Below the pieces are notes generated by a model that was not told where the DNA came from, did not search any database, and was given only the letters and a program-made list of their open reading frames with translations. Below, in pieces: positions 14,608 through 24,984 of a DNA stretch of 44,624 bases; position 1 is the first letter of the stretch; every line of letters begins with the position of its first letter. This DNA is from a virus. Where the stretch lies: positions 1 through 44,624 of IMG/VR virus record IMGVR_UViG_3300032134_000005, one strand, 5' to 3'. The position numbers and the translations under genes were made by a program.

Positions 14608-17600
14608 TTATTGATCGAAGGTTAAATCAGCTATCTTGTAGAGAGCTTGGTAGGGTGCGAGTTTCATAAGCTTGTCAGCACCATCATCACGCTCTGGATC
14701 AACTAAGGCGTTAATGCCTGACGACACATCCATCGCTAGGCCCATACTCGGACCAGCCACCTGACCTACAACGTTGACTGCTTGGAAGCGAGAACTACCA
14801 GAACCTAAGCCGGTAGTCTTCTCAAAGGCTGAAACATAAGGAGATATCCACGCAAGCATACCGGATCGATCCATAATATCGCGTGTCCACTCACTCGCTG
14901 AACGTTCTTTGATTTCGCCTGATCGAAGCATATCCTTCGACATAACAACCAAACCACCGAGTGCTAATGCCATAGCTATTGAAGCGACAGCCTCCGCATC
15001 TTTATAGTGATGCATACGCTGTGCAGCAGGTGCGAGCATCTTATTCATGATAACGAAACCGTAGGTTTGAAACTGCATGAGTAGCTTAGCTACGTGACCA
15101 TCCATCAATAAAGGTGTGTCACCTATACCGGGAGTCATGATGCCACGGTCACCCGCTTGTCGCATGGACCCTACGAATGAATTGTACGCGTCACGCCCTT
15201 CAGCATACTTAGCGTATTCAACATCCATTGCAGCTTTCAAAACATCTAGATCATCACCCTCGATTTCACCAGCCTTTAAAAGCTTCTTACCGTCCTCGAA
15301 AGCTTGACGAGCTTCACGATAGGCTGGCTCATTACGAGTCTGCCAGTGCTGTGCATCAAAGCTCTTAACACCACCGTCTGATGATGTACCAAACTCATTA
15401 GCCATCTTCTTAAACAACCGTAGTTGATCAGGTCCAATACCTATCGTAGCTAACTTAGCCCGTTCTAGGTCGGATAAGATACTAGGGTTATTAACGATAT
15501 CAACAAGCTTATCTTGCTGGAACATCATCGTCATAGCTTTCTGCTTCATGTTCCAAGCACTAAGGCCAGACATGACGTTTACCTTCTCGTTCAGGCCAGC
15601 TGTTAGACGATCAATGTTAGAGGTGATCCTTTGCTTAGCGGAGCCTGTCGCTCCAATGCCTAAACCGTCATTGAAGTTATCAGAACCTGCAAGCTTAAGA
15701 TGCCGAGCCTGATGTAGTAGACGTTCAGATGAAGTTGCTATCTTATGGATTACATCGTCTGGCATACCCTTCATGATTTTAGACGAGGCTTTAAAATACT
15801 TACCTGCGTAAACACCAAAGCCGTTGGTTAAGATCATGTTAGCCGCATCAGTAAAGGAAGTGATGATGAATTCAGGACCAAAGCGTGTGAAGTTATATTC
15901 CCTCGCCTTACCCGTAGCCCAGAATAAAGCACTATCTGGATCATCAGGCATACCAGCCCGTCCATATAGACGTTCAAGTAGACCATCAATATCAGCCAAC
16001 ACCTTCCTCTTCTCATTCTTTAAGTGAGATGATTTCTTGTTACGGCTACGCTGATAGTCAATCTCGTCGTCATACTTACGTGCTATCTCTTCCTTAACGT
16101 CGCTAAGATCCAGCTTGACGTTTTTACCGAAGACTTGACGTAACGCTAACCGAGCGGAAACTTCATCCCACTGCTTGTCGAGAACCTTATGGATGTCCTT
16201 ATTCAGTATCCCTAAGTCATGGGCTTCACGCGTCTGTTCTGGGGTGAGGTGAATCTTACGACTCTTACTCCGACCACCTTCAAACATAGACTCGTGTAGC
16301 ACACCTTGAGGAGACTTCTGACTGTGCTGAAGGTTACCCACTAGCTCGTCTACTGTTTCCACCATGTTCTTAGCATTACCAGCTCGGCGCTGAATCCTGG
16401 CACTTTTCTTAGTACCTCTAGCAGCCTTCATCCACGCGTGTTTCATCTCTTTATAGGCTTGGCGAGTTTCTTTGTTCAAGCTACGAGTATGCTTAATTGC
16501 AGCCTCAGTATTCCCAACCGCTTCCTCTAACTCAGCAACACGCTTCTGCTTGGCTTTGATCTTATTCTCAGCCGCACGTAGTTTACGTCTAGCTTCTAAA
16601 GACTTCTCCTTATACTTAGCCATCTCTGGTGTGTTCACCTTAACTGAACGCCACGCTTCATCGATTGCTACAGTGTGGGAGATTTCAGCTTGTACTAACT
16701 CTTCCTGTGCCTGTTTGATTGCTTGAGGGTCTTGTTCAAGAGGGCCTTTAACTTTTAGCAGCTTACGAAGCTTCTGGTTAGCAGCTGTTACCGCACGAGC
16801 TGTAGGTCCTGCTTCAACATAAGCAATCTGCTGAGCGTACTCTTTATGCATCTTACCTTTAAGCTCAGCCTGTGCCTCAGCCATTTCAGCTTTAGCCTTG
16901 CCTCGTGTTGCCTTAGTTAACTCAATGAACTCATGAGATTTCCTGACAACCTCTTTAGCAGCCTTGACGGAGAGATTCTTAATCTTAGTCGTGTTCTGTC
17001 TTATGACAGCAGCTGCTTCGACCATAGCTTTACGGGCGGTCTTCTCGGCTTCTAACGCCTGAAGAGCAGCTTGTTCAACTTCCTGAAGAGCCTTCTCATA
17101 GGTATCACCTGCCCAATCCTCTAGGATCTCGCGTTTAACACCTACACCCTCAGCTTTCGTAATTAGCTTCTCTTCGTCACCTACTTTAATTGAGACATCT
17201 TCAACACCTAACTTAGCGTATTGATCCATCGTCAAACCAAAGTCTTCAATGAATTCTTCTACAGGTTCGTTTTGAAGAACCTTCAGAAAGAAATCACGAG
17301 CGCGATAAGTATCTTCACCAATAGCTTTACTGTTCCACAGCTGTGCCATTTTGTAGTCGTCACCCATGCGCTGAGCTTCTGTGATTAAACCATGTTCAAC
17401 CATCAGATCTTCTAAGTGCCGGTTAGCTACACCGATCTCGTTAGACATCTGCTTTGCTGCATCATCGATGAGCTTTGCATTATCAGGTCCCCATTTAGCT
17501 TCCAGCTTAGCGAGGTAATCACCATCAGCGTAATCGTGCAGAGTACGCACAACGTAATCGTTGAAATCTTGGGTTTCCAATAAGCCCATCTCAAACGTTT

Positions 17601-18759
17601 CTTGTTGACCCGTGGAGCTTTGTACCCACTTACCAGCACGAGTTACATCTGATTTGAGCTGCTGGGCTACAGGCCCTGTGCCAGACATAGCGATGTTTAA
17701 GTCACGAACAATGTTCTCAGATCGTAATAGCAATGCGTCATACTCGGTCTTAAAAGCATTCTTAACCGACTCAGCATTCTCAACGACCCTACCGTCGGCA
17801 TGACCTTTAGTAAGTCTACCGCCTGTGTCCATTAGGCGTTGAGTTACATCACGCGCTGTATCGATAGACCATGCAAAGGAACGTCCAACAGGTGTAGTCT
17901 GATCAATCCAGCTAGTAAGCTTCTCTACTGCTTTACCTATGACACCTCGGTTGCCTGACATAACGGACTCGGATGTGTCCGCGACCCTAGCAGAACCTAC
18001 TGAATCAGTATGAGGCTGAGCCTCGTCAGTTGCTTTTGTAGTTGGATTGCCAAGTTCATCAACCTCTTCAGTTACATGTTTAGATGTAGAAGCCTTGCCT
18101 GATCGCACAGTTGGTGTAAGCCCTTTATAACCACCGACTGCAGACATAAGGACTGAGGCCGCAGCTACATTGAATAGCGACTCGTCCATCGTCCTGAATT
18201 CCTGCAGTTGATGCATAACGACTTCCTGCCCACCAGCTACAGCCGACGACTTCCAGCCATAATCTAATGCGGTCTTAAGGGATTGCCCCTTTTTAACTTG
18301 CCCAAGTACAGGGACAAGACTCCAGACATCCAGTAGTGATAGCCCCATACCTAACATATTGCCGGTAAATGTACCGTTCTCCATGTTATCGCGGTTCTTC
18401 AGTTCCCTACGAAAACGCTCTACACGCTTATCGAAGTGACCTTGGTTAGCCGTATCATCGAACTTCCCTTGTCGAATAAACAGATCCATATCTTGCAAGG
18501 ATTCTTTATTCTCATCATAGTAACGGTACGAGTTGAACTTAAGGTCGGTGTCGCCCCGGCCCCACTCCATTGAACTCGTTATACCTGCACCTATGAGAGT
18601 TTCAGCCTCGTAGAAGGACTTAGCTGTTTCAAGGGTAGTAGGCTTCTCGCCGCCCATCGGAATGACGTTGCTACGAGGGCGTGGAACTGTTGTGTTTAAA
18701 TCGACAGATTGGACACGCCGAAGCGCGTCCTCTGTCATCGTTGATGAACTTGAGTCCAT
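14608..18759 (-). CDS. internal virion protein, T7 gp16-like
   Basis: A 1383-aa ejection protein in the T7 gene 16 position (T7 gp16 is 1318 aa). In T7 the gp14-gp15-gp16 set forms a channel through the cell envelope. Visible parts: GLSLLDVWSLVPVLGQVKKG near residue 155, a long Ala/Lys/Glu-rich coiled-coil section at about 570-790, and a C-terminal region with hydrophobic helices (AVASIAMALALGGLVVMSKD). The lytic transglycosylase that T7 gp16 carries at its N-terminus is absent; cell-wall activity appears to sit in the gp15-like protein. AAAGGTGATAT precedes the ATG. Confidence 0.88.
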   Translation of the reverse strand: MDSSSSTMTEDALRRVQSVDLNTTVPRPRSNVIPMGGEKPTTLETAKSFYEAETLIGAGITSSMEWGRGDTDLKFNSYRYYDENKESLQDMDLFIRQGKFDDTANQGHFDKRVERFRRELKNRDNMENGTFTGNMLGMGLSLLDVWSLVPVLGQVKKGQSLKTALDYGWKSSAVAGGQEVVMHQLQEFRTMDESLFNVAAASVLMSAVGGYKGLTPTVRSGKASTSKHVTEEVDELGNPTTKATDEAQPHTDSVGSARVADTSESVMSGNRGVIGKAVEKLTSWIDQTTPVGRSFAWSIDTARDVTQRLMDTGGRLTKGHADGRVVENAESVKNAFKTEYDALLLRSENIVRDLNIAMSGTGPVAQQLKSDVTRAGKWVQSSTGQQETFEMGLLETQDFNDYVVRTLHDYADGDYLAKLEAKWGPDNAKLIDDAAKQMSNEIGVANRHLEDLMVEHGLITEAQRMGDDYKMAQLWNSKAIGEDTYRARDFFLKVLQNEPVEEFIEDFGLTMDQYAKLGVEDVSIKVGDEEKLITKAEGVGVKREILEDWAGDTYEKALQEVEQAALQALEAEKTARKAMVEAAAVIRQNTTKIKNLSVKAAKEVVRKSHEFIELTKATRGKAKAEMAEAQAELKGKMHKEYAQQIAYVEAGPTARAVTAANQKLRKLLKVKGPLEQDPQAIKQAQEELVQAEISHTVAIDEAWRSVKVNTPEMAKYKEKSLEARRKLRAAENKIKAKQKRVAELEEAVGNTEAAIKHTRSLNKETRQAYKEMKHAWMKAARGTKKSARIQRRAGNAKNMVETVDELVGNLQHSQKSPQGVLHESMFEGGRSKSRKIHLTPEQTREAHDLGILNKDIHKVLDKQWDEVSARLALRQVFGKNVKLDLSDVKEEIARKYDDEIDYQRSRNKKSSHLKNEKRKVLADIDGLLERLYGRAGMPDDPDSALFWATGKAREYNFTRFGPEFIITSFTDAANMILTNGFGVYAGKYFKASSKIMKGMPDDVIHKIATSSERLLHQARHLKLAGSDNFNDGLGIGATGSAKQRITSNIDRLTAGLNEKVNVMSGLSAWNMKQKAMTMMFQQDKLVDIVNNPSILSDLERAKLATIGIGPDQLRLFKKMANEFGTSSDGGVKSFDAQHWQTRNEPAYREARQAFEDGKKLLKAGEIEGDDLDVLKAAMDVEYAKYAEGRDAYNSFVGSMRQAGDRGIMTPGIGDTPLLMDGHVAKLLMQFQTYGFVIMNKMLAPAAQRMHHYKDAEAVASIAMALALGGLVVMSKDMLRSGEIKERSASEWTRDIMDRSGMLAWISPYVSAFEKTTGLGSGSSRFQAVNVVGQVAGPSMGLAMDVSSGINALVDPERDDGADKLMKLAPYQALYKIADLTFDQ

Positions 18760-18768
18760 ATATCACCT

Positions 18769-21700
18769 TTATGTATTAGAGGCTATGAGAGGCTTAGCTG
18801 GTTCCTTATCGGCTAACGATATGCCGTACTTCTCAGGCAACACCTGTGCCATATAAGATAAGTAGGAAGGAATAGTCTGCGCCCGCTCAGCTCCTACGAA
18901 TGTAAGAGCTTCTTCATAACGACGGTTGTATAAGCCAAGACTCCTTGAGCCGTTGGATTTAAACAGTATTTCGTTCACTGCTTCGTCCAGCTCTCCAGAT
19001 TTAAGTTGGCTAACTAAGTTTTTACCAATCAACTTTGGCGAGTTGTACGCCATTGATACGAGAGCTAATCGTTGCTGGTTGTTAAGCTCTACACCCTTTA
19101 GTCGGTTATCAATTATCTGCTCTGCCTCACCTACAGCCGCGTCAAATAACTTACGGCCTTGTGCCTCAGTAATATCAACATTGCCGTCGTAAACAGATTG
19201 ATAGTAATCATCCCCAACTTTAAGTGTCTCTTTGAATAGATCCTTATGCCCGACAGAATCGAGATTGAATCCAAAACCAACAGTGCGGTAACCTTTACCG
19301 CCATTAGCTTTCTTAACACCATCCCAGTAAGCTCCTGCTCGCCAAGCTTCGCTCTCACCGATCATTTCAAACCGGCGTCCTTGATATGTAGGATCTGAAT
19401 CAGCACCCATAAAATCTTTTACCTTTGTGTATGCGTCTTGAAGTAACCAACTAAAGTCCTCAGTGAGTGAAGGTTGTGCCGACAGAGCATCTGTTGTTAC
19501 ACCCGTGGTAGGACTAATTTGACCGCTTCTGCGTAAACCAGCCATGACACCCTGAGACACCAGAGTTTGATGATCCGCATCACTTTGAGATTGCAAGTTA
19601 GCAAAGGGTAATCGCTCTCTGGTAATGGTTTGATCGTCCTGCCATTTGTGATCCTTGTTAGGCCGCTCATCGAAGCCCTGTAATTCAACAGGTCGTTCTA
19701 TAGGTGGGTTAACATGACCGCCCTGTCTTAGCTGTTCCATAACCTCATCAGTGTGGAACATTTCAGGAACCTGATCGTCACGTATTGTGGGATAGACTAG
19801 AATCTTATAGTCGAGAGCCAGAACCTGACCCGACTTAATGTCCTCTTCGGTAGCTCCTGCTGGGTACTGTGGTACAAACTCCATGCCTTTATATAGGCTA
19901 CCGCGAACAGCTGCGATGGACTCCTTGTCTATCGTCCAATCACCAGTAAGAGTGAGTTTCATACCTGCATTAGCTTGCACAGGTTTATTCTCACCGTATT
20001 CACCCTTGCCCATTATCCAACCACCGGTTAAGTCGAAGGTGTCTAGTCCTACTACAACATTTACGGGCCTACCGTACTCATCCTTCTGCGTCAAAACCGC
20101 CTTACCTGAACCATCATTTAGTTGTTGAAAACCTAAATCGGCACCGCCAAACCAAGCCATTTCTGACAGAGCTTGTAGACCCTCTTGTAAGTGCTGAAGG
20201 GGGCTAATGGTTTCTTGAGGGTTAAGGGGGTTAGCCATCGTGCCTATGAAAGGCGTACGCGTCTGTACATCACCCTCTTCAGTTAGGGAAGATAGGTAAT
20301 CTATTTCTGTAGCAGCTTGGCCTATAATTATTTGACCCTGATTATCACCCATTTGATTAACACTGAGGGTTGGCTCTAACTTGGCCCAAGCTGTAGCGAC
20401 GAAATCATCTATATCCTCGCCTGTTCCTAGAAACTCAGCACTGATACTTGCGACTCTCAATTGCTCCATAAATGCTTTCTGTACAGGACTCCCAACGGCA
20501 AAGTAGATACTATCTGCGTCAACACCTTGAGCTGCCGCCACCTTCTTACGCCACTCGTTATTAAACAACCAACCGTCAGCAGTTATATCAGTGAAAGCTT
20601 CCGCATCATTATCAGCCTCCAAGCTGGTAAGGATACTTTCCGAGTGACGGGTTATAATCTCAGGATCATTTAGAGCGTTCCAGAGGTCTTCATTTTTGAT
20701 GTTTTGATCTAACTCAAGACTATTTACTCCACCCTCGCTTAGGCGTGTATAAGCATCGTGAGCTATAGCCTGTTCGCTCATAATAAGTGAGGGCATAGAT
20801 GGGTTAATAGCTTCTAGCTTCTTAAGTAATTGGTAACCCTTAAGCCTAGTTGTAGTATCACGGGACAACATCATCGAACTGATAGAAGTCTTAACTTTCT
20901 TAGAGACATACCCCATCGCCTTAAACTGGTTAGCGATCTTTGTCGCTGCAGCCGTTGAGACAGCAGCGTAGTCATCAACTAAGACGTTGGTAAAGTCAGT
21001 AGCGGGATCAGCAATCAATCGTGTGATCTGCTCCATGTTATAATCAGCGGTCTTCAAGTTAGTTGCTTCACCACCACCTATAGCTCGCCACTGAGCGGTG
21101 CTACGTTCTTGTATAGCAACAGCCTTAGCTTGCTCTGACCACACTTGACCTAGCATGGAGTGATTGCCACCATCACCAAACTGATCACCAAACTGCTGTA
21201 CCTGTGTGAATAGACTTGTTAGTTCATCCGTAGAAGAGGCAGAGTCAATCTCACTTACGAGAGCTTGAGCCGCATCGTTTGACTCTTGCGTTTGCTGTGC
21301 GGTGTACGCTGCCCACCCTTGCGAGGCTAACTTAGCGGCTGCCATAGGGAACCGGCCAGCAAACGTATCGAAGTCATCCTTCGTCTTGATGACTTTATCA
21401 TCGTGAAGAAACTTAGAAAATTTACGCCAGCTAGTCCCGCCCCCTGCTATCGCTATGTCAGCCATATAACCAATCAAAGATGATGATATCTCTGAAGAGC
21501 TTTTACTCGGCTGTAATGCTTGGAGCATATCAAAGTGCTGAGCAAAGGCTGCTGTTGTATTAGGGTTAGGGTGTGCTCCTAAATTCGATATGACATCTTG
21601 CACACCTTCTACTCTTATACGCTCAGCTCGCTGCTCTGCTGCCACAGTTAGATGAGGCATAACTCGGTTATTATAAGCATTTAGTTTACGCTGCTCTAAG

Positions 21701-22170
21701 AGCGGGTCGCCTGAATCCTCATTATTGACCGCATAATGTTCCTCAAATTTAGCAGCCAAGCTTGAGCCATCCGACACATTATGCTGCTCAACCACAGCAC
21801 TCAAAGACGATGTGTACAAGGCATTCGATGAAGTATTGATGATATTAAGATGCTTAACTTCTTTTAGAGTGTCACGCTCCTTCCGTTCCACACTAGCTAC
21901 GCGTAGTTCTTCCGCACGTTCTACCTGTGTTAGGTCTGAGTCGATCTGCTCAACAGCACCAAAGAAGCCACTAATAGATGCTCCAAGATTACCAATAGCG
22001 TTAGCCTTAGCTAAGCCACCGCTCATAATGGCTTGGCTGTTTTCAAGCGGAAGTGCGTGTTCCTGTAGTTGGACTTTAGCCGTAGGACCTACGCGGGTCT
22101 GAAGTTGGCTATGGTTACGCCCAGAGCGACTCGCATGAGCGCCAGAGCCACCGTTGGATAAATCAGGCAT
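18769..22170 (-). CDS. internal virion protein, gp15-like, with GH24 lysozyme domain
   Basis: A 1133-aa ejection protein between the gp14- and gp16-like genes. Residues 1-930 are mostly helical, as in T7 gp15. Residues about 933-1095 form a T4-type lysozyme (GH24) domain: MIGESEAWRAGAYWDG (catalytic Glu, then Asp), GYRTVGFGFNLD (catalytic Thr) and SLGLYNRRYEEALTF (family C-terminal motif). Phage phiKMV gp36 has a comparable C-terminal lysozyme, so the arrangement has a precedent. It should cut peptidoglycan locally during DNA entry. AAGGAGGCTTAG precedes the ATG. Confidence 0.9.
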   Translation of the reverse strand: MPDLSNGGSGAHASRSGRNHSQLQTRVGPTAKVQLQEHALPLENSQAIMSGGLAKANAIGNLGASISGFFGAVEQIDSDLTQVERAEELRVASVERKERDTLKEVKHLNIINTSSNALYTSSLSAVVEQHNVSDGSSLAAKFEEHYAVNNEDSGDPLLEQRKLNAYNNRVMPHLTVAAEQRAERIRVEGVQDVISNLGAHPNPNTTAAFAQHFDMLQALQPSKSSSEISSSLIGYMADIAIAGGGTSWRKFSKFLHDDKVIKTKDDFDTFAGRFPMAAAKLASQGWAAYTAQQTQESNDAAQALVSEIDSASSTDELTSLFTQVQQFGDQFGDGGNHSMLGQVWSEQAKAVAIQERSTAQWRAIGGGEATNLKTADYNMEQITRLIADPATDFTNVLVDDYAAVSTAAATKIANQFKAMGYVSKKVKTSISSMMLSRDTTTRLKGYQLLKKLEAINPSMPSLIMSEQAIAHDAYTRLSEGGVNSLELDQNIKNEDLWNALNDPEIITRHSESILTSLEADNDAEAFTDITADGWLFNNEWRKKVAAAQGVDADSIYFAVGSPVQKAFMEQLRVASISAEFLGTGEDIDDFVATAWAKLEPTLSVNQMGDNQGQIIIGQAATEIDYLSSLTEEGDVQTRTPFIGTMANPLNPQETISPLQHLQEGLQALSEMAWFGGADLGFQQLNDGSGKAVLTQKDEYGRPVNVVVGLDTFDLTGGWIMGKGEYGENKPVQANAGMKLTLTGDWTIDKESIAAVRGSLYKGMEFVPQYPAGATEEDIKSGQVLALDYKILVYPTIRDDQVPEMFHTDEVMEQLRQGGHVNPPIERPVELQGFDERPNKDHKWQDDQTITRERLPFANLQSQSDADHQTLVSQGVMAGLRRSGQISPTTGVTTDALSAQPSLTEDFSWLLQDAYTKVKDFMGADSDPTYQGRRFEMIGESEAWRAGAYWDGVKKANGGKGYRTVGFGFNLDSVGHKDLFKETLKVGDDYYQSVYDGNVDITEAQGRKLFDAAVGEAEQIIDNRLKGVELNNQQRLALVSMAYNSPKLIGKNLVSQLKSGELDEAVNEILFKSNGSRSLGLYNRRYEEALTFVGAERAQTIPSYLSYMAQVLPEKYGISLADKEPAKPLIASNT

Positions 22171-22189
22171 CTAAGCCTCCTTATGATGT

Positions 22190-22741
22190 TTATTTGTCTG
22201 AGTTGTAACCAGCAAGCTGATTGGTATGTTGGTTTTTGTTAGCTGTAGCTTTGCCATAACTAGACATACCACCTGTGATAGCCCCGATGGCACTCGCATT
22301 AGCGTTAGCCACAGCAGCTGCACCTTGGTTATAAGCCAACGTTGTTTGATTCAGGTAACCCATCTCACCCTGCCTCTTTTTAGATTGAAGCTGTTCGATC
22401 TGGTTACCCCGACTAGTATTGATACGGGAAATATCCATACCCGTCGTATACTCAGAGTCGATTACAAGTCCTGACGCTGAGGCTGAAGAAACACCTTGCT
22501 CTCCCATAAGTACAGTAAGTGCGCCAAGCTCTCTATTAGCCTGACGAACACGGTCATGTACTTCTGAGTCGTAGATGTCATGAGATTCCCGTTGTAGCCG
22601 GGTGTTCTCTGAATATACGAGATCAAGGTTTTTAGCTTCAGCCTCATAGGCGCGTTCAGTAGACTCACGAGCGACCTGCGCCTGTTGCGCGGCGGCAGCT
22701 AGGCCCCCTATCGCAGAGGCTATAATTGCTGTGATGCACAT
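22190..22741 (-). CDS. internal virion protein, T7 gp14-like
   Basis: A 183-aa protein in the place of T7 gene 14 (196 aa). It starts with a hydrophobic, Ala-rich segment (MCITAIIASAIGGLAAAAQQ) and continues with a long charged helix. A short SSASASGLVIDSEYT loop, a further helix (NQIEQLQSKKRQGEMGYLNQ) and an Ala/Asn/Gly-rich tail complete it. T7 gp14 forms the outer-membrane pore of the ejection channel. AGGAATAAT precedes the ATG, and the next gene upstream ends four bases away. Confidence 0.88.
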   Translation of the reverse strand: MCITAIIASAIGGLAAAAQQAQVARESTERAYEAEAKNLDLVYSENTRLQRESHDIYDSEVHDRVRQANRELGALTVLMGEQGVSSASASGLVIDSEYTTGMDISRINTSRGNQIEQLQSKKRQGEMGYLNQTTLAYNQGAAAVANANASAIGAITGGMSSYGKATANKNQHTNQLAGYNSDK

Positions 22742-22744
22742 ATA

Positions 22745-24982
22745 TTATTCCTGCCTAGTTATCTCATTAAAGAATCCTTTCCACTTTGCGCTTGTGATTG
22801 TGCAAGGTAGGTAGGAGTAGTTTGTGATTTGGATTTTCGCAGTACTACCTTTTGAACGGACCGGCGTATCAAACACACCTGAACTTAAGTCGGGAGTGGT
22901 TTGTATATAGCCTCCTAACACAGACCCATTGAAGGTATATGTTTTCGGGTCACGCATATGCGGTGTTACTACAACCTGTAAGAACGCGGAGTCTTTGTAA
23001 TCAAAGTAGATGCGCTTAAGTTGTAAACGCCCGGTGGTAACAGTAATGTCGTCATCACCTTCGCGCAGGTACTGCTTAGAGAGTTCAACTACCATGTTGT
23101 AGGGAATACCCACGTAGATAGGTGTCTGCGAATAGTCACCAGATACAGTGAATTCGTTACCCGCCGATGACAGTACAGTTAAAATCTGCCCCTGCCTATT
23201 TAGCGGTGCCGTATCCGTATCGACTACAGCTACAAATGACCCTAGCTCATACAGGCTAGTATAAGTAGTTAGGTTAGATACGCTGTCATAGACACCACCG
23301 TCTAAGTGCTGCATAGAATCTAATCGAACAGGAAGCTTGAAGTGCGTAGGACGCTCGTCAATGTTTAACGACATCTTCTCAATCATTACGGTGCCATCCC
23401 TCGTAAGTACTACGAAGAGTTCCCCTTTCAGGACTGTTAAGCTGTGAACGACTGCGTCAACACCAAAGGTCCATTTGCCCCATGCTGATTGTGCCTTCTC
23501 TTCTCCTGACCAAAAGGTTCGGTACACGTATACGGATGAACGATCTGAACCACTAAGTGTAAAGATTGTGCCTGTAACTGTGTCTCCTACTAACTGTGTG
23601 ATAGGAGCTGGAACATAGCCTGACGCATGAATTAAAACGTCATTAGCTGTGTGGCCCACCGAGGTATCACTATAGTAGTACTCAAATAGTGAAGCACTGT
23701 CGCCGCTACTAGACGCGAAGTAAAGCTCGTCCCTGAATCCTATAGGCCGACATAAAGGCTCAGAAGCGTACTGAGTAGATATGTCTATAGTTGTAGCAGC
23801 TGGAGTTAAAGCAGCATCTGCGGACAATTCAAACTGAGCAGTATCTGCTGAACAGAATAGAGCCTTACGGAATGGAACCACGAAGCGTATTAAGTTAACT
23901 TGCGAGCTGGAAGCTGTACGTCCAAAAGCGTCAGAGTCGATGACTTGAGCCACCGTCTTAGGCCAGAAGTTTGTATAGTCACTTGCTTGCGAGAAGTAAA
24001 CTGTCTCGTCGGCTACGATACCTAAGCGATTACGAAAGAAAGTAATATCAGAGATCTTATGCCCTACAAAGTCTGGCGTAGGAATTAAGTCAGTCGGTAA
24101 CGTGGGTGTCTTAGGTTGAGCGTTTTTCAATCGATCTTCAGCAAAGACCGTTAGACCTACCAGATCGCCAGCTTGCGCTCCTTCAAAGACCATACCGTTT
24201 ACATCTGGTGAGTTTAAGTCTTCATCGTCATCAGAGAGTTCGCCTACAGACGAGGCATACACGTATATGTTAAATGTCTTAGTGTTTGAAGTACCATCCG
24301 TACATAAGGCTTCAGCCGTTATGGGGTAAGACGTTTCGGTAGTGGCGTTGACTAAGGTAGGATCAGCTACCGTAACTAGTCCAGTTGTCTCGTCAATAGC
24401 AAAGCGACCTCCTGCATCATCCGTTAGGGTGTATGTGATGTTAGGAGATGAATAATAATCAGGCTCGATTACAGGACGCTCTGTGTACGTTGTGGATGCT
24501 CGGAACGTAAACGATCCGTCTGCTTCGCGTACTAATACATGAGGCATTGTGGCAACATCAAATACACCAGCATCGGACATAGCTACTGTTAACTGTTTGT
24601 TCGATATGAAAGTGTGATCTGCAATCGTCGTGAATGATAAGTCTTGAGAAGGGGTGTCCGTGTTTAGGTAAGCCGTGCCATCAGGAAATGCAACTGCAAT
24701 CTGCGACCCAGTAGTGTTGTACACAAGCAGTGTTGAGTTGTTTACCATGATGAGGTATTTTTCATTAGCGTCACGCTCGTAACCGTAGAGCGCGGTGTCC
24801 TCACTAGGCATACTAGTTGAAGCTAAATGTTGAGTACCCGGCCTCTTCGAGAACCCACCTGAAACCACAGAGAACATGACATTCTCCGCTTCTTCTACCT
24901 GACCCGGTAAGCGTACAGTATTAGGTTGACGACTTACGCCTTGGTACATAGTACGGAGAGTCTGTTCGACCAGTTTACCCAT
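22745..24982 (-). CDS. tail tubular protein B, gp12-like, with cadherin-like insertion
   Basis: A 745-aa nozzle protein in T7 gene 12 position (T7: 794 aa). The start (LRTMYQGVSRQPNTVRLPGQ, then EEAENVMFSVVSGGFSKRPG) is characteristic of the family. It carries an extra domain at about residues 180-245 (24247-24445): ITYTLTDDAGGRFAIDETTG followed by LVTVADPTL and YPITAEALCTDG. This is the cadherin-like repeat pattern (F-x-I-D-x-x-T-G-x-V-T-V). After that the gp12-like sequence resumes (GHKISDITFFRNRLGIVADE). The ATG follows GGGAGATAATC and lies two bases after the gp11-like gene. Confidence 0.93.
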   Translation of the reverse strand: MGKLVEQTLRTMYQGVSRQPNTVRLPGQVEEAENVMFSVVSGGFSKRPGTQHLASTSMPSEDTALYGYERDANEKYLIMVNNSTLLVYNTTGSQIAVAFPDGTAYLNTDTPSQDLSFTTIADHTFISNKQLTVAMSDAGVFDVATMPHVLVREADGSFTFRASTTYTERPVIEPDYYSSPNITYTLTDDAGGRFAIDETTGLVTVADPTLVNATTETSYPITAEALCTDGTSNTKTFNIYVYASSVGELSDDDEDLNSPDVNGMVFEGAQAGDLVGLTVFAEDRLKNAQPKTPTLPTDLIPTPDFVGHKISDITFFRNRLGIVADETVYFSQASDYTNFWPKTVAQVIDSDAFGRTASSSQVNLIRFVVPFRKALFCSADTAQFELSADAALTPAATTIDISTQYASEPLCRPIGFRDELYFASSSGDSASLFEYYYSDTSVGHTANDVLIHASGYVPAPITQLVGDTVTGTIFTLSGSDRSSVYVYRTFWSGEEKAQSAWGKWTFGVDAVVHSLTVLKGELFVVLTRDGTVMIEKMSLNIDERPTHFKLPVRLDSMQHLDGGVYDSVSNLTTYTSLYELGSFVAVVDTDTAPLNRQGQILTVLSSAGNEFTVSGDYSQTPIYVGIPYNMVVELSKQYLREGDDDITVTTGRLQLKRIYFDYKDSAFLQVVVTPHMRDPKTYTFNGSVLGGYIQTTPDLSSGVFDTPVRSKGSTAKIQITNYSYLPCTITSAKWKGFFNEITRQE

Positions 24983-24984
24983 GA

